This document shows positions 54,956 through 62,963 of a stretch of DNA of 64,000 bases, piece by piece. The notes below the pieces were generated by a model, which saw nothing but the letters and a program-made list of their open reading frames with translations, was not told where the DNA came from and searched no databases. Within the stretch, counting starts at the first letter, position 1, and each line of letters starts with the position of its first letter. Origin of the DNA: Oscillatoriaceae cyanobacterium Prado104 (GTDB lineage Bacteria; Cyanobacteriota; Cyanobacteriia; Cyanobacteriales; Microcoleaceae); the NCBI GenBank assembly GCA_025454405.1, contig JALOON010000048.1:1-64000 (forward strand), written 5' to 3'. Position numbers and translations under genes: made by a program.

Positions 54956-57475
54956 CTACGGCACTGTATTTTTCATGGTTTGACTCATTGGGATTTCAAG
55001 AATTAACTGCGTTCCCTTACCTGGTGCCGAAATACAAGTTAGTTTGCCACCGTGTTTTTTTACTACTATTTCGCGGGCGATCGCCAAACCTAAACCCGCA
55101 CCTTTTCCCGCAGGTTTTGTGGTAAAAAACGGCTCGAATATTTGCTGTTTTACTGCTGCGTTCAGACCTGTTGCGTTATCGATAATGCGAATTTCTACGC
55201 TGTTTTTACCCGCAGCAACTTTTGTCTGAATTCTAATTTTTCCCGACTCGATCGAGCAATTTTCTCCCCCGCACTCTGCCGACAAATTGTTGCCAGCAAA
55301 TGCTTCTTCTAGAGCGTCAATTGCGTTGGTCAACACATTCATAAATACTTGGTTCAGAGCGACTGGATAACATTCGATCGCGGGCAAACATCCGTATTCT
55401 TTAATTAAGTGAATTGGCGGGCGATCGGGTTTCGGTTTCAGTCGGTTGCTCAAAATCATCAAAGTGCTGTCCAGTCCGTCGTGAATGTCCACTGATTTAA
55501 TTTCGGCTTCATCAATTCTAGAGAAGTTTTGCAGCGATTGCAGTATCTCGCGAATGCGGTTTGCCCCGACTTTCATAGAACCCAGCAATTTCGGCAAGTC
55601 TTGAATTAGAAAATCTAATTCTTCTGTTTCTATTTCGGATTTAATTTCTTGCAGCGGTTCGGGATAGTGCTGCTGGTAAAGTTGCAGCAAATTAATCAGT
55701 TTTTGGCTGTATTCGTTGGCATAGCTGAGATTGCCATCTATGAAGTTAATCGGGTTTTTTAACTCGCCAGCTACCGCCGAAACTAACTGTCCCAAACAAG
55801 ACATTTTCTCGCTTTGTACCAGTTGAGTTTGCGCGCGCTGGAGCTCGTACATTGCTGTTTCTAAATGAGCTGCTTTTTGCCGTTCTCTGGCGGCAGATAT
55901 TTCTAGTGCTATATTTAATTTTTTGAGTTTTTCTGCTTGACGCAGCACTATATTTACCATTGCTTTTTTTAATTCCAGTGCTGCATTTATTTCACATTCT
56001 TTCCAAGGTAAGGATTTACAAGTCACTGTTTCTTTCCACAAATCGAATGATTTTCTGGGAGTTAGTTTTTCGTTGCCATCTTTGTCTACTTCTAGGCTTT
56101 TTTTGGGTTCTCCCGCCCAATTTACAGTTGTAATGACTTCCGGACGAAACCACAAAACGTATATTTTTTGTGCTTGCGATATTTCTAGGGCCAAACAGCC
56201 GCTGGCTGTGTCTTTAAATTCCGCAGCTTCTGGATAGCATTTGGCAAGCGAATCTGTATAAAATATTTCTTGCTTGAGGTTGGCTTGCACCCACTTTATT
56301 AAGTATTGGAGCGCAGCTTCTTGAGGCGTTTTACCGACTAGATAGCGTTCTTTTCCAAAGACGATCGCCACTCCAGAAGCGCTAACTGCATCCAGCAAGT
56401 TTTGCTGGCATTTAGCTAACATTTCTGACAGGCTTTCAGATGCGGATATATTTTCAACTATTTGGGTTTGAATTGATTTGAGCAGCAGTTTGTAGTCGTA
56501 GTCTTCGTCGCTTGCTTTTGATTGCAATTCTAAAGACATGACTTGCCCGATGAATTCGCAAGCGGCGCGAACTTCGTAGTCGAGGTATTTTGGCGCGTAA
56601 TTGTGGCAAGCAATCAAACCCCACAATTTCTGGTTTTTTATTAAAGATATTGACATGGAAGCGACAACTCCCATGTTTTGCAGGTATTCTATATGGATGG
56701 GAGAAACGCTTCTCAAAACGCTGAAACTGAGATCTAGCGGTCGATCGGTTAGGGGATTGTCGGTCGGAAATAGTGCGACTGGTTGGTAGTTAATATCCGG
56801 AATCAATCTCAACCAATTTTTAGTATAAAGTTTTCTGGCTTGTTTGGGAATATCGGAACTGGGATAGTTTAAGCCTAAATATGGTATGATATATTCGTTT
56901 TTAGCTTCAGCTATGACAGCGCCGTTATCTTCTGGGTCAAATTTATATATCATTACTCTGTCAAATCCCGCGAGTTTTCTCACTTCTTCTACGGTTTTTT
57001 GACAGAGGCTGTTGATGTTTTGTGCGCTTTGAATTTTGGCGATCGCAGCTTTTACGGAATGATACAAACTAAAAACAGAAATGTTTTCTTGGGTGGTTGC
57101 TAATTCTAGTTCAACGATCGCGACTCCTTCCACGCGATGCAGTATGCAGTCAAAATCTAATAATTGGTCTGCTTTAAATGCAGATAATTTAATCGGATTG
57201 ACTGTTTTTAAGTTTTCATTAAGCAAACAGGCTTTGAGTTTTTCGACTGCGGCTTTATCTAAAAATAAGCTCAAATCTTGACCGATCGCGCTTGTGACAT
57301 CTACTCCCAATAAATCTCGGACATTTTCACTAATTTGCAGTATTTCTAATTCCGGTTCCCGGACAGCAATCAGTATCCCGTGCGGCTGAATGTGTCCCGA
57401 TATTTGAATTGGTTCTCTGTCGCAGTTAGTCCAGTCAAATTCTTCGATTTCTGTAATTGCCATTGGCCGTTCCAT
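54956..57475 (-). CDS. Bacteriophytochrome-like sensor, H-box His replaced by Gly
   Basis: 839 residues: PAS (~10-110), GAF (~140-310), PHY (~330-500), HisKA-like and HATPase (~590-830). The N-terminal Cys of biliverdin-binding phytochromes is present (NCDREPIQISGHIQPHG), as are PSSDIPKQAR and HIEYLQNMGV. The GAF Cys used by Cph1-type proteins is Ile (SPIHIEY), consistent with BphP type. In the dimerisation domain the usual AHE(I/L) phospho-acceptor reads VAGELKNPINF, with His replaced by Gly (codon GGC). The ATPase N and G boxes (NVLTNAIDAL, GKGAGLGLAIAREIV) look intact. It may regulate without autophosphorylation. Confidence 0.92.
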   Translation of the reverse strand: MERPMAITEIEEFDWTNCDREPIQISGHIQPHGILIAVREPELEILQISENVRDLLGVDVTSAIGQDLSLFLDKAAVEKLKACLLNENLKTVNPIKLSAFKADQLLDFDCILHRVEGVAIVELELATTQENISVFSLYHSVKAAIAKIQSAQNINSLCQKTVEEVRKLAGFDRVMIYKFDPEDNGAVIAEAKNEYIIPYLGLNYPSSDIPKQARKLYTKNWLRLIPDINYQPVALFPTDNPLTDRPLDLSFSVLRSVSPIHIEYLQNMGVVASMSISLIKNQKLWGLIACHNYAPKYLDYEVRAACEFIGQVMSLELQSKASDEDYDYKLLLKSIQTQIVENISASESLSEMLAKCQQNLLDAVSASGVAIVFGKERYLVGKTPQEAALQYLIKWVQANLKQEIFYTDSLAKCYPEAAEFKDTASGCLALEISQAQKIYVLWFRPEVITTVNWAGEPKKSLEVDKDGNEKLTPRKSFDLWKETVTCKSLPWKECEINAALELKKAMVNIVLRQAEKLKKLNIALEISAARERQKAAHLETAMYELQRAQTQLVQSEKMSCLGQLVSAVAGELKNPINFIDGNLSYANEYSQKLINLLQLYQQHYPEPLQEIKSEIETEELDFLIQDLPKLLGSMKVGANRIREILQSLQNFSRIDEAEIKSVDIHDGLDSTLMILSNRLKPKPDRPPIHLIKEYGCLPAIECYPVALNQVFMNVLTNAIDALEEAFAGNNLSAECGGENCSIESGKIRIQTKVAAGKNSVEIRIIDNATGLNAAVKQQIFEPFFTTKPAGKGAGLGLAIAREIVVKKHGGKLTCISAPGKGTQLILEIPMSQTMKNTVP

Positions 57476-57762
57476 TTTATCTTTTTGTGCTGTAAATTGT
57501 GCCGGTAGTTAGGTTGATTTGCGGTTGTTCAATATTTTGCTGCCGGTCTCTCAATTATGACACCAAGTAATACCCCATTCAAGCAATTATTTTAATTTGT
57601 AAGTAAATAGTCAAATTTTACCGGCAGCAAGCAGAAGAGGAAAATGTATCTTAGGAACGAGCGATCGGGCACAATCTTAAATTAAGGTGTTATTGACTAG
57701 ATATCTAGGTCAAGTCAAGTTAAGCTGTTTAAGTATATTCAACAGGTCCGACAATTATACTG

Positions 57763-58149
57763 ATGCTCGATTTCAATACCGTTACCGAATTTTCGCATGC
57801 ATACTGCATTAGTATCTGTGCATTTTTAGTTCCGGCAAACTTGCTGGTAACTTTGCTGACAATAATTTTGACAGGAAGCAACAGATCGCGCTGGCAAATA
57901 AGGGCATCGGCGGCTGTTGCCAGCCTCTGCGCTACTGCAATGATATTTCACGTTTTTACCTGGTTTGCGATCGGCGTAGTAATGGCTCCAACATACATTT
58001 TGTTATTGTTGGGAATTACTTGTTTGACCGTCAATAGCTGGGCAGTAGCACATCCTGCGAGCATGAGGCAATTAATTGAAATTGCAGTGTCGGCCGCGAA
58101 GGAAGGCATCAGAGTTGTCCGCAGCAAAAAGGCAGAAATCGGGTTTTAG
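57763..58149 (+). CDS. Small membrane protein, unknown
   Basis: 128 residues with three predicted membrane helices (ISICAFLVPANLLVTLLTII; ASAAVASLCATAMIFHVFTW; VVMAPTYILLLLGITCLTVN) and a basic cytoplasmic tail. A related-looking type of protein is common in cyanobacteria, without function. It is read divergently from the phytochrome-like gene. Confidence 0.75.
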   Translation: MLDFNTVTEFSHAYCISICAFLVPANLLVTLLTIILTGSNRSRWQIRASAAVASLCATAMIFHVFTWFAIGVVMAPTYILLLLGITCLTVNSWAVAHPASMRQLIEIAVSAAKEGIRVVRSKKAEIGF

Positions 58150-58194
58150 GTTTGAGGTTTGAGGTTTCTTTTCTAACACCTACAACTGAATACA

Positions 58195-58375
58195 TACCAC
58201 CGACTTCTTCCTTCTTCCTGATTCTTCCTTCTTCCTAATTCCTTCTTCCTGATTCCTTGTTCTCTCTTCTTCCTTCTTCCGAATGACTAGGTTCATACGA
58301 ATAATTCATCCGTGTATCCGTGTCATAATCCGTGTTGTGCCTTCCTTCTTCCTTCTTCCTTCTTCCTTCACAAAC
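58195..58375. repeat. CTTCTTC/CTTCCTT heptamer repeats
   Basis: Pyrimidine-rich heptamers (TTCTTCC, CTTCCTT), complementary in type to the GAAGGAA tracts at 8790 and 24488, in two blocks around a short GTGTATCCGTGTCATAATCC segment. Confidence 0.8.
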
Positions 58376-59251
58376 TTATTCCGGCTCTCGATCGCGACAG
58401 TTTGCTTCTTCCGGACCGCGGGGATGTACGGTACAGTTGAGGTGATAGCCGCCGTCGCTTCTACCGTAATAGTACCGGCATCCCCTGCAAGTTGCGGGGC
58501 GCTCGATCGTCCTGCGGTAAGCGGGAAAATCCGCCAGCGACATTACGGAATAGTCGCGCTGAGTTTGGACGGTGCCAATCTGGGCCCCGGAGAGTTCGAC
58601 GGCTTGGCGGATGCTTTCGAGGCGGCTGTAGGGGGGCAGGTAGATGTCAATAGAAACGCGAAGGCCGGATTCTTCCTGTTCGTTGCGGGTAATCGTACCT
58701 CCGAGCAAACCGACGCGGGTGGCGATAGCGCCTGAAAATCTGCTGAGATTGGTGCAGTAACCTGACATAACGTGAAGGTGTTCGTCAGTAGTAGCCCTGA
58801 CAGTCAGCCGAGTCGGGATTAACACTCTCAAGTAAGCATCGAGTTCGTCAAAAATCGGTTCGGCGAGAAAAACTATTTGATTTCCTGCCACCGGATCGAG
58901 TCCGAAATTTTTAGAAACTTTTTGCACCAGGGCGGCCAAAGTATCAAAAATTTGCGCCAATAGCGATTGCAGCCTGTTATCTACAGCGATCGGGCATTCC
59001 CTGAGCAGTTTTAAATAATCCTCAAGCCTGTGGGCGATCCGCTGAATGCTACTATATCGGAGCATAGAAGCGCCACCTTTAAGTGAGTGGGAGGCTCGGA
59101 TGAGCTGGTGCATTCTTTGGGGAGATTGAACCGTGTTGGGCAAGTTCAGCAACCCTTGTTCGAGAGTGTGGAGGTGTTCGGCAGCTTCGTCAAGAAAGTA
59201 ACCGACAATGCGCTGTAGTTCTTCTGAGAGCATAATTTTTTTCTCCGACAA
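58376..59251 (-). CDS. Hpt-domain protein with C-terminal Cys-rich motif
   Basis: 291 residues. An N-terminal Hpt phosphotransfer domain (~10-110) carries the phospho-acceptor in IRASHSLKGGASMLRYS. The middle part (~120-250) is a helical and alpha/beta region of unknown type. The C terminus has CRGCRYYYGRSDGGYHLNCT, VHPRGP...NC, a short Cys cluster that recurs in cyanobacterial proteins and could bind a metal. It may receive phosphate from a kinase elsewhere, since the neighbouring phytochrome-like protein lacks its own His (context inference). Confidence 0.88.
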   Translation of the reverse strand: MSEKKIMLSEELQRIVGYFLDEAAEHLHTLEQGLLNLPNTVQSPQRMHQLIRASHSLKGGASMLRYSSIQRIAHRLEDYLKLLRECPIAVDNRLQSLLAQIFDTLAALVQKVSKNFGLDPVAGNQIVFLAEPIFDELDAYLRVLIPTRLTVRATTDEHLHVMSGYCTNLSRFSGAIATRVGLLGGTITRNEQEESGLRVSIDIYLPPYSRLESIRQAVELSGAQIGTVQTQRDYSVMSLADFPAYRRTIERPATCRGCRYYYGRSDGGYHLNCTVHPRGPEEANCRDREPE

Positions 59252-59446
59252 GCACCTTTCTACTAAAGAAATATCAACTTAACGTTTGCAAATCCAGTTC
59301 GTGATGTTGTTTGGTTTGCAGCGGATCGATCGCTATTGCGATCTACGGCAATCCCACAGGCTCGTCAAAAATTTCGGTTCCTACATACAAGTTAACATAG
59401 CTGTGGCTAGTACGAGCAGCAAGCTAAGTTGTGGCTTGCGGACATT

Positions 59447-59491
59447 ACTGTCTTTAACTCAAAACTCAAAATTCAAAACTCAAAACTCCTT
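59447..59491. repeat. CAAAACTC dispersed repeat (half element)
   Basis: CTGTCTTTAACTCAAAACTC, AAAATTCAAAACTC and AAAACTCCTTACC are the right half of the family at 10379 and 45447. The rest of 59252-59514 shows no supported gene. Confidence 0.6.
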
Positions 59492-59514
59492 ACCAACTCT
59501 CAACTCTCAACTAT

Positions 59515-60303
59515 TCAAGCGCCCATCCCCGAATATTGTTTCAAACCCTGACGCCACAGCCACCGATTCCACACAAAAAACACCGCGCCCCAACCCAACA
59601 TTACCAACAAACCGCGCCCTAAATCTACGGGAAGTCCGATTAAAATTGAAGCGGGAAAATGAATCAAATAAGGAAATGGCGTCCACAAAATTACTTCGCG
59701 TACTGGGGCGGGAAATACTTCCAGCGGCGCTATGATTCCCGATAAAAACAGGTAAATTAGAAACCAAAATTGTTCGATCGCGCTTGCTCTTTCCAGCCAA
59801 AAAGCAAACAGCGCAAAGGTATATTGTATCAAAAATCGCAGGCAAAAAGCAAATATTATTACAAACACAAACAGCAAAAAACTACCCAAACTCGGCAGCC
59901 AAAAAGACTGCGGGTAAAGTGCAAAAAACAGCAGCACCAATCCCAATACAAAGGGCAATCTCGCAAACCTTTCGGAAACGTGCGATGCGAAGTGATGCCA
60001 TACAGGGTCGATCGGCTGCAACAATTTCGGAGATAATCTACCTTGGACTACTTCTTTTTCAAATTCCCAAATTACCCAAACTACGTTGGTTTGCCTGACT
60101 ATAAAGGCGGCTAAAAAGTATCGCGCAAAGTCGATCGACTTGAGTCCGAATTGACCTGTTTGGGCGGCCTGCATCCAGACGCCCATCAAGATAAATGGCA
60201 GTGCGCCGGATAGCGCCCACAAGAATAATTCCGCTCGGTATTCGAGCATATAAGCGTAGTAGGTAATGAGAAATGTTTTTGCAACTCTGATGAATTTTGT
60301 CAT
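59515..60303 (-). CDS. ABC-2 type transporter permease
   Basis: 262 residues, about six membrane helices (LFLWALSGALPFILMGVWMQ; LPFVLGLVLLFFALYPQSFW; FLLFVFVIIFAFCLRFLIQY; WFLIYLFLSGIIAPLEVFPA). This is the ABC-2/DUF990 layout of exporters whose ATPase is encoded at 60429-61409 on the same strand. ATG 60303 (MTKFIRVAKTF) gives the family N terminus. The second permease usual for such systems is not in the window. The substrate is unknown. Confidence 0.87.
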   Translation of the reverse strand: MTKFIRVAKTFLITYYAYMLEYRAELFLWALSGALPFILMGVWMQAAQTGQFGLKSIDFARYFLAAFIVRQTNVVWVIWEFEKEVVQGRLSPKLLQPIDPVWHHFASHVSERFARLPFVLGLVLLFFALYPQSFWLPSLGSFLLFVFVIIFAFCLRFLIQYTFALFAFWLERASAIEQFWFLIYLFLSGIIAPLEVFPAPVREVILWTPFPYLIHFPASILIGLPVDLGRGLLVMLGWGAVFFVWNRWLWRQGLKQYSGMGA

Positions 60304-60428
60304 AAGTAGGTTGGGTTGAGGAACGAAACCCAACACAATTGATTGATGTTGTTGGGTAATTGATGTTGTTGGATAATTTACGAGGAAAACTCAAAGTCCC
60401 CCTTCTTAAGGGGGATTTAGGGGGATCT

Positions 60429-61409
60429 CTAAACTTTTCCCGTGCGAAAAACTCGACCGATTACTTCTTCGATCGGCGGATCGGTAACAGTCAAATCCAC
60501 TACTTGCAAATCGGCCAAAATCTTCGCCACGCTCGCCGTCAATTCCTCCCTTTTTACCAAAAACCTTACCGATTGCCCTTCAATAGATTCTACCTCACCG
60601 TAAGCAGAAACTTTCTCCTTTGACACCGGATTAGATAATTCTACTTGAACTTCTCGATAAGGTGCAAATCGATCGAGCAATCCGTCCAAACTGCCATCAT
60701 AAACTAATAGCCCTTCGTGAATTAACAAAACCCGCTTGCACAAAGCAGTAATATCAGCCATGTAGTGACTTGTCAAAAGTACCGTTGCTTGATAGCGATC
60801 GTTGTATTCCCGCAAGAATTCCCTCACGCTAAATTGCGCGTTGACATCCAAACCTAAAGTCGGTTCATCTAAAAACAATACCTCCGGTTGGTGCAGCAGC
60901 GCCGCCATCAATTCCGCTTTCATCCGTTCGCCTAAAGATAGCTTGCGCACGGGCTGATTTAACTTGCCTTGCAGCGACAGCATCTCTGTCAATTCTCCGA
61001 CTCGCTGGCGGTAATCTTTATCGGGAATTCCGTAGACTGCTGCATTGATTTTCAACGAATCCAGCACGGGCAAATCCCAAATTAACTGCTGTTTTTGTCC
61101 CATCACTAACGTGATTTTTTGCAAGAAATCAGTTTCGCGGCGAAACGGAGTACGATCGCACACTTTCACTGTCCCTGCTGAGGGATAAATCAAGCCAGTC
61201 AGCATTTTTAGCGTCGTAGTTTTACCCGCCCCGTTAGCCCCGAGAAACCCCACAACTTCCCCCGATTCGATGCTGAAAGAAACGCCCTCAACCGCTTTCA
61301 CGTTGCGGTAAGTGCGGCTGAAAAAATGCCGCAGCGTCCCTTTAAGTCCCGGTTCTTTAATGGCTACCGGATAAACTTTGCTCAAGTCTTCAACTAAGAT
61401 AATTGGCAT
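60429..61409 (-). CDS. ABC-2 type transporter ATPase
   Basis: 326 residues: Walker A GFLGANGAGKTTTLKM, Q-loop VMGQKQQLIWDLP, signature KLSLGERMKAELMAALLHQP, Walker B VLFLDEPTLGLDV and H-loop LLTSHYMADI. The long N-terminal insert (IKEPGLKGTLRHFFSRTYRN) and a C-terminal ~80-residue regulatory part are typical of ATPases paired with DUF990-like permeases. It is the first gene of a two-gene operon with the permease 125 bp downstream; that gap carries CCCCCTTCTTAAGGGGGATT, a palindromic repeat. Confidence 0.92.
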   Translation of the reverse strand: MPIILVEDLSKVYPVAIKEPGLKGTLRHFFSRTYRNVKAVEGVSFSIESGEVVGFLGANGAGKTTTLKMLTGLIYPSAGTVKVCDRTPFRRETDFLQKITLVMGQKQQLIWDLPVLDSLKINAAVYGIPDKDYRQRVGELTEMLSLQGKLNQPVRKLSLGERMKAELMAALLHQPEVLFLDEPTLGLDVNAQFSVREFLREYNDRYQATVLLTSHYMADITALCKRVLLIHEGLLVYDGSLDGLLDRFAPYREVQVELSNPVSKEKVSAYGEVESIEGQSVRFLVKREELTASVAKILADLQVVDLTVTDPPIEEVIGRVFRTGKV

Positions 61410-61516
61410 CAGCTCATCTTTTAACTTTTATTTTAATTTGCAACTTTCGATCGAGGCTGTGCCAAGATAGAGGAGTTGCAAAACATCCATTATTACATTT
61501 CGATCGGTTTACAGCT

Positions 61517-62323
61517 ATGGTACTTACACCGGATAATTCAGGCATCCCCCGTTTGGTAGGAGACAATTCTCCTGAAAATATTGTACTTGCAGTGGGACAA
61601 CTCGCTAATTTTCCCGGCGGAGTTTGGATGCTTGGGGGCAACGATACTGTCAGGGGTTCATCAGACGCAGAACGAATTTTTGGCAACGATAACAGAGACA
61701 GTCTGGTAGGCGGTGCGGGCGATGATTCTATTTACGGGGGCAAAGAGGATGATGATGTTGTAGGGGAAATTGGTAATGATTTCTTGACAGGCGATCGAAA
61801 TAACGATTTTGTTGATGGCGGTGCAGGCAACGATTTATTGCGCGGCGGTAGGGGTGTCGATTTGTTAGTTGGTGGCGAGGGAAACGATACTTTAATTGGG
61901 GATTTAGATGTTGATATTTATAAAGGCGGTACGGGTAGCGATGTGTTTGTTTTGAGGGTGGATCAAGCGGGACAAAGAGTTGTGGGTGCGGAGGTGCCAG
62001 ATGCGATAATTGTAGATTTTGGAGCTGGCGATTCGATCGGAATTAGTACGGCGTTTACTGCTAGTAATATATCGCTGGAACAAGTAAGTTACAGTCTCAA
62101 CGATCCGAGACTTTTGTTGGTCGATCCTTCAACTTTATCGGGCGGCACGAGTTTGTTGGCGAAGGGCAATATTTCGCTGCAAGATTTAGATCCCGATCGT
62201 AACGGGCAGGTTGAAGCTACCAATATTAGATTTGGCGCGACGAATGCCTTGTTGGGAACTGTGCTGAATGTGACGCCTGCCGATTTAACAGGTCGTTTTG
62301 TTAATGTTAGTTCGTTGCTCTAA
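61517..62323 (+). CDS. RTX (hemolysin-type calcium-binding) repeat protein
   Basis: 268 residues with six or more GGxGxDxhx-type nonapeptides between ~35 and 140 (GGAGDDSIYGG, GGAGNDLLRGG, GGEGNDTLIGD, GGTGSDVFVLR), which bind Ca2+ in a beta-roll. A beta-rich C-terminal domain follows (IIVDFGAGDSIGISTAFTAS). There is no N-terminal signal peptide, as expected for type I secretion. A catalytic domain is missing. ATG 61517 is chosen because codons before it lie in the intergenic region. Confidence 0.9.
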   Translation: MVLTPDNSGIPRLVGDNSPENIVLAVGQLANFPGGVWMLGGNDTVRGSSDAERIFGNDNRDSLVGGAGDDSIYGGKEDDDVVGEIGNDFLTGDRNNDFVDGGAGNDLLRGGRGVDLLVGGEGNDTLIGDLDVDIYKGGTGSDVFVLRVDQAGQRVVGAEVPDAIIVDFGAGDSIGISTAFTASNISLEQVSYSLNDPRLLLVDPSTLSGGTSLLAKGNISLQDLDPDRNGQVEATNIRFGATNALLGTVLNVTPADLTGRFVNVSSLL

Positions 62324-62963
62324 TCCACACAAAACTCAAGCATCAATATTGAAGAAACGGGGTTTTTACAAAAGCAGCAGGCTGCAACCCGCGCATCCCA
62401 AAAAAAACGCTTTCTGACCGCCTGCAGGTCATAAAAAAAGGTTCGTAGTGAGGACTTCAGTCCGCAAATTCCCAGGACTTAAGTCCTCACTACAAACTAT
62501 CGTGCGATCGCGTGGTTTTTTTCTATTTTTAAGCGGCAGGTTAGAGACCCGATCGCCCGCTTAATTTATTGTATTTAAGCAACAAACATCTGTTGAAGTC
62601 AATTCATAAAATTCATCGATTTACTTCATAAAACTCACGAATTTGAAATGCTTTCCTTATCAAATATCGCACTTAAGAGTATGAAATAAGCGCCGAGAAA
62701 AGTCAATTCATATATTTCATCGATCGACTTCATAAAATTGAAAACTTCAAGTTCATAAAGTTCATAAAATTCATAAGTTGAAGTTCATAAAAATCATATT
62801 TGTAAAAATATATTGCGATCGCTAGACATGAAGATAACATTGACTTACTAATATAGCCATCAGACACAATTAACAAAATTCTGAACTAAATAGGCGATCG
62901 CAGTGTTGAAATTGTCTAAGTTGCTGGGTGCGTAAATCCTGTAAAAAAATACTGCGTAACTTT
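62324..62963. repeat. AT-rich region with TTCATAAA(A) repeats
   Basis: 640 bp without a supported gene. 62442-62500 holds the GTTCGTAGTGAGGACTTC element with an inverted partner. 62598-62800 contains about ten TTCATAAA/TTCATAAAATTCAT units, some joined to CATCGATTTACTTCATAAAA and CATCGATCGACTTCATAAAA. This array lies 165-365 bp before the kinase start. Confidence 0.75.
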
